A stretch of DNA of 64,000 bases, from contig JAKNDB010000110.1 in NCBI GenBank assembly GCA_024305405.1, forward strand, positions 3,844,001 through 3,908,000, written 5' to 3'. The first letter of the stretch is position 1, and each line of letters starts with the position of its first letter. The DNA is from Dirofilaria immitis. Its lineage: Eukaryota > Nematoda > Chromadorea > Rhabditida > Onchocercidae. A program made the position numbers and the translations under genes. Positions 54,584 to 64,000 of the stretch are shown piece by piece. The notes below the pieces were generated by a model. It was given only the letters and a program-made list of their open reading frames with translations, was not told the origin of the DNA and did not search any database.

Positions 54584-55818
54584 CATTAAATAGTTTATAG
54601 TATCGAAGTGAGAAATTGGTGATTACTTTGGATGATAATTTTCGAGATTAGAATAAACCTATTTTAAACCATACAAAAATATGCAAAAATAGAGTTTGTA
54701 TAGGAAATTTTCAAAACTTTAAAATATTTTGAAATGCATACACTTAAATATTTTATCCAAATTCCTAAAATTATTTTCTTTTCAAGACAATTATAGCTTC
54801 CATTTTGAAAATACACATTTGATGGATGTTTCAAATTGCAAGTTAATTCATTATGAAATATTTTATATTATATGTTAATTAGGTGAAACACGAATATCAT
54901 CTAATATTGTCTAAAATTTTGATTTATCTATTATTATTATTTATTTATTTATTTAATCACTGAAGTGAAAAAGCAATAAATATTGAAAGTAAATTTAAAT
55001 TTCTGGAAGAAACAAAACATAGTTGGCAATTTACTTATTTTCTTTTCCTCGAATCCAAATAGGTTTTCTTCAGAAAGATTTGACAAGAACAAATAATGGA
55101 CTATACAAAAGTCAGAATTTCAATCTTTGAAATAAGAAACAATAAATACTTAAGAGGACATTTTAATTTGAACAACATGCCTATTCATTTCAGCAATGTA
55201 AAAATGATTTCAAGATTTGTTGTTATTGTTGTTGTTTGCTGCTGTAATTCAGTTGACAATAAAATTCGTTTTGGTTTTTTCGAACAATATAACCATTGAA
55301 TCTTGTTTGTTTATGAATTATCGGAAGTTTACATAATCATCCATTATTATTGTGAACGATTCTGTTATACCTCAATAGCCAATGATGATTTAACATAAAT
55401 ATCACATTCTTTTTTTTCTTTCATTTTTGTTAAATAAATAATAATAATAGATAAATCAAAATTTTAGACAATACTAGATGATATTCGTGTTTCACCTAAT
55501 TAACATATAATATAAAATATTTCATAATGAATTAACTTGCAATTTGAAACATCCATCAAATGTGTATTTTCAAAATGGAAGCTATAATTGCCTTGAAAAG
55601 AAAATAATTTTAGGAATTTGGATAAAATATTTAAGTGTATGCATTTCAAAACATTTTAAAGTTTTGAAAATTTCCTATACAAATTCTATTTTTGCATATT
55701 TTTGTATGGTTTAAAATAGGTTTATTCTAATCTCGAAAATTATCATCCAAAGTAATCACCAATTTCTAGATAATCGTTTGGGAATGTCTTTCACTTCGAT
55801 GCGATAAACTATTTAATG
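54584..55818. mobile_element. 1.2-kb foldback element: long near-identical inverted repeats
   Basis: The left arm 54584-54956 is nearly identical to the reverse complement of the right arm 55430-55818, with only occasional mismatches. The right arm has an extra block of about 22-25 bases near 55769-55792. The spacer is about 473 bases. The arms end in CATTAAATAG...CTATTTAATG. The spacer has a 67-codon open frame at 55096-55299 without recognisable motifs, so no transposase is seen. This suits a non-autonomous foldback/MITE-like DNA transposon or a recent inverted duplication. A clear target-site duplication could not be assigned. Confidence 0.7.
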
Positions 55819-57711
55819 CATATCTTAACAAATGGTTGTATTTGATGGAATAAAATCTTATTCAACTTTTTGTTAATAATTTGTTTTGTTTACATATATG
55901 AATTAGTTCATTGTTAGTGCAATATTTATATGCGCAGAAATTATTTTATATATACATATATAGTTGAAATTTTCTACAGAATTTATAAATTCTTTACATT
56001 CTTCAATTAATCATATCTTTCGTTTGTTATTTTCTTCTACGTTATTTGTACTTTTATAGTTTTATCAATCGATTACAAATATTAATGTAATGTTAACTTT
56101 GATACATGATGATTTTTTAATTGATATCTTTGCCAGCTATTTATCGATAAAATCCCATATAATCATAATTTCCTTCAAGTTTTATTATATTATCATATAA
56201 GCCAACTGCTATTTGTTTGTTAATATACTGAAATAATTATTGAAAAATTAATATTTTTCTTGAAAATGTCTAAGCCAAAATTTATTAACAAATTAATGAT
56301 AGTAATAAAGAAAGTTAAGCATAATTGATAAATCATACTATTCATCAAGTTTAATCTGTTTAGCTCGAGATGAAATCAATGCATAAATGCAGAAAAATCA
56401 ATCTATAAAATTTGTAATCAAGAACCGTTTGAAATTTGTTTTGAATCTAAAAAATTATCCAAAATGTTATGTAATTAATGATTTGGATATTTTGAATTTC
56501 ATGCAGATCATTCGCAATTTAAATGGATGCATTTTTTTTTTTTTAACATTTCAGACTGAATAAGGATATTGTAACAATGCTTTATTATATTTCAGAATAT
56601 TGTAATGTTGCTGAAGTGAGATGATTCGTGAAATTATATATTTTCAAAAAAAAGTTGAAACAAAAGTAAAAATAAATTTCCTTTGATACTTGGAAATTAT
56701 CAAAATTAATAATTTAAAAAAAACAATCGATCATTGCTTTATTAAATTATAACTTGCAAAAATTTCCTATTTTGATTTGAAATGAATGAAATCTGTTCAT
56801 TTCAGAAAACTTGCTGTGTCAATAAACAATTGAACAATAGAAAAAATAAGGAGAAAAATTAGATTCTGAGGATATTATTATGCAACTTTTTTTTGTCCTA
56901 TTTGCGTTCAGCCATTTTCATTCCTCAATACTAGGATCTATCAAAATGATAAACATAAAGGGAAACAGCGCAATACTTTTCGAAATGTCGAATTCAAGAG
57001 ATGAATGATTCGAATACATAAATCATTTCACTCATGCAATCATTCCAATAAATAAGAATAGAAATTATGTGGTATATCAGCATTCAATGTCTTTTAATAT
57101 TATTTGTTGTGTAAAAATGAGCTTATCTTTTCAAGCAAAAAGTATTTTACAAAATCAGTTGATGGGAAGTTTAGATTGGGAAGATTCAAGTTAAAAGTTT
57201 TTCGGAAAGAAAATAAGAAATTATACTGTAAAATTATACTACATACCAAATTTCATAATTTGTTCGTACCCGATATCCATTGCATATTTCGATAAGAAAA
57301 TTCCATAGATTCTTGATTACAATGATGACAAAAAACGAGTTAAATCATATTATTGGAATTGATACCATACGAGATATTACTGAATCAGATGTTCTATGAA
57401 TTTTTTTTTCGGAATATTAATGACACAAAATTCAGCAAAATGAAAGGATAATATGATACAGACAAGTAAAAGAAAGGGAAGAAAATGAATATGAGAAGAG
57501 GTAAAAAAATATTATTAATTTCATTTCATTGTTATTAGTATTATCATATTTTTTTATAATATCTTCTTTATATTTCATTAGATGATTATATCGCTTTCTT
57601 GAAATCGATATTCAAACTCTTGCTTATAGGCTAGCAGATTAACCAGATAAGAGCATATCAAGAAATAAGAGGCAAAGAAATACAGTTTTAAGTAATTCCA
57701 GGATAATTATA

Positions 57712-57848
57712 ACTATTATTATTATTATTGTTATTATAAACCATTCCTTTTTGATAAGATTTCATGTCCAAGTCATTACTATTATTATTATCATTATTAT
57801 TATCACTATTATTACTAATTGCTATTATTACTATTATTATTATTATTT
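57712..57848. repeat. ATT/TTA trinucleotide microsatellites
   Basis: Two interrupted (ATT)n tracts at about 57712-57737 and 57773-57848, separated by about 35 bases of unique sequence. Confidence 0.85.
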
Positions 57849-60800
57849 AAAAGTGGTTTTACTTCAACGTTCGTTTTTTTTTGATGACGAAATTTTTAAA
57901 CAAAAATAACGCCTCAATCAATTATTGAAAAGTCTGGATAATTTAGAATAATAGCACTTACAGCTTTTAAAGAAAGAGTGCGAATAATGGAGATTCAAAA
58001 TCAGTCAACTGTTTCTCTCATAACTACTTGAAGCTTCAGCTTTATTTCTTTGATAGTTTGAATTTGTACTTATCGTTTTTAAATTTTATCCACAAAATCA
58101 ATCAATCATCATTGATTCTTACTAAAATACTATTTGTTTCAAAAAATGGTACAGCAAGCAAAAAAAAAATTATTATAATCATAAGCATTTTAAAGCTTTA
58201 TCTAAATAGGACCCCTTTTAATTCTTCATTATAATTTCTTGTTTATATGCTATGTTGCCTCTGCATATAATTTCAGCTTTTATGAAGCTAAACAATTATA
58301 ATCAATAGCAGAAATCTGACTCATATATCTGACATAGTTATGCTATATCCTTCAAGCAAAAGCAAAAGTTTTTATTTTGCTATTAACTTGTTTGAATTTA
58401 TCCAAAACTAATAAAAGCAACTAACAAGACGATTATGTTAGGAAAATATTAAATTTGTAGCAATATTTCCAACTTATATTGCATTCATTGTTGATTTGTT
58501 GAGTTGATTTTCATGGAAATTTAGTGATATATATAGCATATTTCTCGATTTCTACTTTCATCTTTTTATTCCTCTCTTTTGAAGAAAAAAAAATTGCATA
58601 TCTTTATTCGTTTATTAATCATTTGAAACTTCTGATATAGCGGCTAGAAAAATTGGTATCGAAGAATTTGGATGAAATTGTTCAAATTAAAAGATTCAAT
58701 GGAAAAAAATAAGTGAAGAAAGATGCTTGAAGAAAAATATGTATGAATGAAATGAGGAAAACCAAAAGATTTGTAAATATCTGATTAGTTTGTTTATTTA
58801 TTTTTAATTTATTTATGTTAATTTGTTTATATTATTTTTAATTTGTTTATGTTATTTCTCTTCAGAGATAAAAACGATTTCAAATGTCTCTCACACGATA
58901 ATAGATATGAAACAAGATTATTTCGAATAAATTAAAAATTTCACTTCTACTATAGCTTCATATTAATCTTTGATGATCGAAATACATCCTTAAATTTTTC
59001 AATGAAAGGAATTAAAAAATCGAACTATCGTAAGCTTACAATCTAGCTCTATGCCAGTTACAATTTCAAATTAAATTTTTGATAATCATTGAAACATGCC
59101 TTCTTGTTTTATAAAATTTTCATCATTCTTTTCAAAAATTTTAGGGAATCCTGCCCTAGAAAGTTAAAACTTCAAGCCAAAGTGAAGAATATTGAAATTG
59201 TGTAAATCAATGTTACATTTATGATAGAGTGGCTTGAGTTTCTCGTTATGCAGGTGTAAATTTTTGAAGCAACATTGTCCTGATTTTCTTCCTGTCATTT
59301 TTTCAGGCATACTTTTCGGAGATGTTGATGGTCAAAGCTTTGTACTAAGTATTTATCAGTGTTTGTTGAAAGACTTGTCATGTCATGCTTCAATAATGTC
59401 GTTCACCATTCGTTTATCCTCGATGCTTCAGAGTATCCAGATTGATTTTTGTTGGAGTATCAGAAATGCTTAACGCTTAATGATAAATTTTATTCAATAA
59501 ATCATGAATTCTCATAAATTTTGGCAGAGGATAAATTTACAACATTGCTAACTAATGGATATCAAGAAGTTAGAAGATGAAACTTTTCTTATTCAAGTAT
59601 TGAATATGTGAAAAAGTAATCCTTTCGATTCTTGCTTGACATCATAGTTTATTCAACAATTCACTTCATGAAATATTTAAGTTTCCAATTGCTAAAGCGA
59701 TCTTTCATATCAAATCAAATATTGTCTACGGAAAAATGATAAACGAAAGATCTTAATTGAATGAGTGATAAACATTTGCATGAGATTACAGTTTCTATTG
59801 AAACATTTCAGTTAGTTTTGTGCAAATTCCAATCATTGCAATTCATTTAAATTAGAAAAGCTCTTATCCATATTTTCCAAATCCATAGTTTGCATCTCAT
59901 ATTTTTTCATAATCAAAACTTATTATTATGGTAATTACATCATTGCAACTGTAATTAATTACAATAAGATAGATGTTTTAATAGCGTTTCTACAAAATCC
60001 GAACTAATTTTATCACTATACTAATCATGTAAATGTACTACAGATGAATATTGCCAAAACACTACAAAAAATATTTCTGGAACTTTCAATGAGACGAGAA
60101 AGAAATCACTTATTGCCATTTAACAAAATGATAAATTATGGCAAATCATCAAAGGACAACATTACAAATTTCTGGCAAGATTTTTTGTATTTTCCATACT
60201 GCCGCTTCCTTGCTATTGCAACATATATTGAATTCAATTTTGGTTAGCCTTTTACTTTTCGAATATATATAATTTCTTTATGTTTAATCACTAATGATCA
60301 GTTTAGATTAAAAAAAAAAAAGATGAGCTGAAAATGCATGATTAATTACTATTCTATTAGAAAAGGCAAACAATTTAGGTGATACATTTCCGAGAAAGTT
60401 TTTTCATATTAGTAAAAACGACTGTGGCAATTTTATTTTTGTGTGATTTTAAAAATTTTTTCGGAATAAAAAAATTTAAAATTTGCTTGAAAAACAGTTA
60501 TTTCGTTTTTAACGTCAGAAATTTATAATTCTATTAGAAAATTCAATTATGTCATCAAACAATTTCACATAAGTTGTTAGCTAATAAATGTGATGGATTT
60601 TGTCCTTCGTCATCCTCCCACCTTTTTCTTTTGAGCAACTTTCTTTTTCTTTTTTTTTTTTTTTTACTAACTTTTCATTCTTGAAAATAACTTTCTGCAG
60701 TGGATTCATAGAAATAACGGTAGCATTAATTGATATATCTTTTCTGCAAATTATAATACTTTTTCATAAGCATGAAAATGTCGCTAGAATACTAAAGTAT

Positions 60801-62194
60801 CTAAAGTGGATCTTTCTCATTTTTAGAGAATGATTGTTTTGAAGAGCATAGCAAAGTGTCATCCATAAGAAATATCAAACTCTTGATTACTGTACTTCAA
60901 CTTTCAAGGATGTCTAAGTACTGAGAAAATAACTTAACAGAACACTCCAATACAAAGCCACATTTTATGTCTTTTTAAAAATTTCTTTTGCAAGATTATT
61001 CTAATTTGGAATAATTTTTCTATATGAAAAAAAGTATATTAGTATTTAAGTATATCGAACAAAGCATTTCAATAGAAGTATTTTAATCGAAATTTGATAT
61101 ACAAATCTTTGTTCTATATCAAACTTTAGAAAGAGAAAAGATAAGAGAGAAGCTCAGGGTAAATGATGAAAGATAAGAGAAGAAGGATTATAGCCGAGAG
61201 TTTATCACTCTTTCCGTAAAAAGAAAAATGAATAGAACACTTTAGGCCGCATAACAATTACGCTTCATATTCATCAATTTCCGTGAGAAGTCTGAAAGTA
61301 TCACATAAGCACATCACATAAAATCAAGTCAAGCACTCTTTTCGGCATCTCTCTCTTTCCTGAGTGTTGCTTGATTCTTTTACATTATTTTTTTTCTTTA
61401 TTTAATTTGAATTTAATTTAATCATTTTTATATTACATTTCCAATATCTATAATGCAGTGCCACATTCGTTGCAATGTTTCATTCTTACCGTAAAGCTGG
61501 TTAGCTGATTTCATCCAACTCTCTCTCGGTTTTTATGTCTTCAACCTTTGACCTCATTTCTAAATCTATCATATATTTATGGTGAATAATTTTATTTTAT
61601 AATGGATATCAACATGTATTGTCGATATGTTAGGAAGACATTGAAGGTTATCCGATCTATACAAATAATCAACTCGTCATTCATTTCGTAATTGAAATCT
61701 AATAACTTTCAATTTTAACTTTTGAATCACTGCTGATTATTTATGAGATGAAAAGAAGAAAGCAAAGAGAAAAAAGAAGAAACTCTAATTTAATATACTT
61801 TTGCTTATTTGAAGAGTTTCATAGATTATTAAAGCAAAGAAAGCGTACTTTTGAAAGATTATCATCAGAATCCCATCAACGCTGTCATAGCACGTCATAT
61901 TGACGAAAAAAATGCTTCAGTAACTAGAAAATTCAAATTTTTAGTTTTCACTCAGTCACAAAATTACACACACCCTACAGAATCTAGCTTGAACCTCTAT
62001 CTCTTTTTCAGCTTTTCATATTATATACGTTAAAATTTTTATCGTTTTCATATTCTCTGAATCTAACATAATCATTCATTTTAGAAGTTTGCGGGAAGAA
62101 GTTAAGATAAAAGAAAGAGAAATGGAAACGTTTATAAAAAGATAATTTTATATTTAGAAAAGTTTCAAAATTTAGCAATATTAGAGCTGCTAAC

Positions 62195-63319
62195 TTAAAT
62201 TGAATATCTGTCCATCGTCGATTAATTTTGTAAACATCACCATCAATGCATACACCAAGTTCAGCAGCAACAGTGCGAAAAGAATCGATCCCTCGTTCTC
62301 CATATGCACCAGTTACAGCAATAGCATGAACGTAAGTCCAACCTAATGCTGATACCTGATATCGGATAGAAATTCAATAAAATACGATTTTATTTATAAT
62401 AAGAAGAAATTTCCGAATTATTAAAATCAATCAGATCTCTTTTCATTCATCATTGGAATGTTTTAACTTTTAGGCTAATAAAAATTCCCGATATTGACAA
62501 AGTATATAATCTAAACTTACTATATGTGCCATTGCAGTAGCTTGCAAATTATCCGGTGGTACGACACGTGAAAAATAGGCAAATCTAAAATAAGAAATGA
62601 GCATCATAACATTAGCATTTGAATTGCAAGTTTTTTTAAATAGAAACTTTGTTTGTTTTGAAATTTTATTTTCTATTTCAAATTATTATAAATAAGATGG
62701 TATAAATAACAAAACGATGAAATGCTTGTTTAAGTTCTTCACAGACCTTGGCTTCTCACTAAGTTCAGCGCCTGTTGACGAGTAACTTATTTGAGGCACC
62801 TGAAATGTGATATTGACAATTTCCTGCATTTTGATCTACTTATCGAATGATTGAAGGATAATATCGTGTGAGATAAAATGTAGAATATCAGTGCAAACGA
62901 ATTAATTATAGTTCTAAGATAGCTATATCATCGATAAAAATAAAATAAGCACACCAATTAGCTAATTAGTCTATAATTTTGAGTGAATCATTCCATTTAG
63001 AAAAATCGAGAAGTGAAGCAAATGAAAAGAAGGAATTTGATATTATCAGAGGAAGAATTTATCAAAACGAAAATCTTAAATTAAATTTGATTTTTCAAAG
63101 TTTTTACTAAAATTATTTTGTTTATTGGAATATTTACTTTAAATAGTTGTAGCATAGATGCCACCATAACAGAAACTTGACTACTGGCAGCACCAATAAC
63201 AGCTGCAACTGGATGATGTTGATAGATTGGTTTGGAACCATCGGAGCAGTAAATTTCTTCGGTTTGCGACATTATCGTCTTAATGAATACTAACGTTTGT
63301 TCCAATGCATACGAATCAA
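62195..63319 (-). CDS. Metabotropic glutamate receptor, part of the extracellular ligand-binding domain
   Basis: Class C GPCR sensing glutamate through a Venus-flytrap domain. Four minus-strand exons in order: 63319-63138, 62799-62747, 62584-62521, 62355-62195, with matching phases. They read DSYALEQTLVFIKTIM, then VAAVIGAASSQVSVMVASML; VPQISYSSTGAELSEKP; FAYFSRVVPPDNLQATAMAH; and VSALGWTYVHAIAVTGAYGE followed by GIDSFRTVAAELGVCI. These match the family's 'G-A-x-x-S-x-V-S-x-M-V-A', 'P-Q-I-S-Y-x-S-T-x-x-E-L-S' (glutamate-binding Ser/Thr region), 'F-x-R-V-V-P-P-D' and 'G-W-x-Y-V...G-x-Y-G-E-x-G' blocks. Upstream exons (signal peptide, N-lobe start) lie to the right of the window or in unread sequence, and downstream exons (cysteine-rich and seven-helix domains) lie to the left. 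Subtype not assignable. Confidence 0.88.
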
Positions 63320-63732
63320 CTGAGCTTAAGCAAAGAAGCTCATAAATATCTTTCTTTAATTAAGATTTCAAAATCATCATAATTGTTATCATATGTTATA
63401 AAATAATTGATTATTTTAATGGTTACATTTTTGATTGTCAGAGTAAGTACACTTTCGATTGGCTTTTTCCCGAAAAATATCCAATTATTATAGGATTAGA
63501 AATTCTTTATATTTTTAGCATTATTTTATGATGATAATATTCAATAGTAAGTAGTTAAACTTTCGTAGTATTTCTTTTACAACAGATCGAAGAGGTTTGC
63601 GTAATTCAAACATCACGAATTCTGCAAAATGAAGTTTTGGCATGTTATATAGATTTATTTTCAATTATGATAAATTTTGGAAAAAATGTTTTTAATTTCC
63701 TTTACTTCTCCATTAACTAAATTTTGTGGAAG

Positions 63733-63830
63733 GTCTGCTTATGCTATTTCTCAAAGGAGAAACTTGGAGTATATTGTGGTCCAAAATACGAATTGGTCCA
63801 TTTGATCCAGAACTTAAACTTCATGTAAAA
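63733..63830 (+). CDS. Plus-strand exon of an unidentified gene near the glutamate receptor
   Basis: Between a GGAAG acceptor-like site and a GTAAGT donor lies an open phase-1 frame reading LLMLFLKGETWSILWSKIRI, then GPFDPELKLHVK. A possible next exon starts after TTTGCAG at 63931 (HDIFPIPICFLNFFEQL) but is in a different phase. Opposite in strand to the glutamate receptor, whose upstream exons were not found before the window's end, so it may be nested in a receptor intron. Family unknown. Confidence 0.35.
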
Positions 63831-64000
63831 GTAAGTTTGTGACATTTGCATTTATATCTATACGATTTCATTTTTCATTACTTTCGACATTCCATTGAAA
63901 TATTAATTTCGATTTTTTTAATACTTTGCAGTACTCATGACATTTTCCCTATTCCGATTTGCTTTTTAAACTTCTTCGAGCAGTTATTCAATGTCATTTT

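Larger units (their letters stand above)
49396..62194. other. AT-rich region, probably intronic/intergenic, with repeats only
   Basis: No exon recognised on either strand. The glutamate-receptor gene ending its visible exons at 62195 must continue to the left on the minus strand, so part of this stretch is probably its introns. I could not find its seven-helix exons. Repeats are listed separately. Confidence 0.55.

Noticed and set aside
59234..59473. Plus-strand open frame of 79 codons containing a TTTTTTCAG acceptor
   Set aside because: Possible exon, but no donor in phase, no family similarity and no partner exon nearby.

Overview
The window looks like nuclear genomic DNA from a parasitic-type nematode, most likely a clade III/filarial-like worm. 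It is very AT-rich. Coding exons are short, flanked by GT(A/R)AGT donors and TTTTCAG/TTTTTAG acceptors, and the recognisable proteins are animal families. There is no operon-style bacterial gene structure, rRNA, CRISPR array or confident tRNA. The exact species cannot be read from the sequence. All gene calls come from reading exons by eye, so coordinates are splice-site choices, not verified transcripts.

Layout. (1) 75-19177 (+): the 3' half of a cadherin-superfamily gene. Three exons lie at the left edge, then comes a 15.4-kb intron, then ten closely spaced exons ending in a transmembrane helix and a short tail. Two further coding exons at 19493-19731 offer an alternative cytoplasmic tail with its own AATAAA. 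The long intron carries other coding-looking sequence on the same strand: a lone HORMA-like exon near 9.9 kb and a phase-consistent six-exon unidentified gene at 11.6-14.1 kb. (2) 24.9-30.1 kb (+): an uncertain gene followed by a p31comet (MAD2L1BP)-like gene. (3) 31.0-34.9 kb (+): a TMEM135 homologue. (4) 35.7-39.3 kb (+): a METTL25/METTL25B (RRNAD1)-family methyltransferase-like protein. (5) 39.3-62 kb: very AT-rich, gene-poor DNA with weak coding traces, part of a membrane-protein gene at 48.7-49.3 kb, several tandem repeats and a 1.2-kb foldback (inverted repeat) element at 54.6-55.8 kb. (6) 62.2-63.3 kb (-): four exons of the ligand-binding domain of a metabotropic glutamate receptor, with an unrelated plus-strand exon at 63.7 kb.

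Two cross-cutting patterns stand out. Reading frames in the p31comet-like, TMEM135 and METTL25 genes break repeatedly by exactly one missing base. Most breaks fall in a short homopolymer run, while family similarity continues on both sides. This suggests base-level assembly errors more than real pseudogenes. Three introns in these genes are best explained by GC-AG splicing.

The genes do not form one obvious pathway: cell adhesion, spindle-checkpoint-type HORMA regulation, organelle membrane biology, a methyltransferase-fold protein and neuronal glutamate signalling sit side by side, as is usual in animal genomes.
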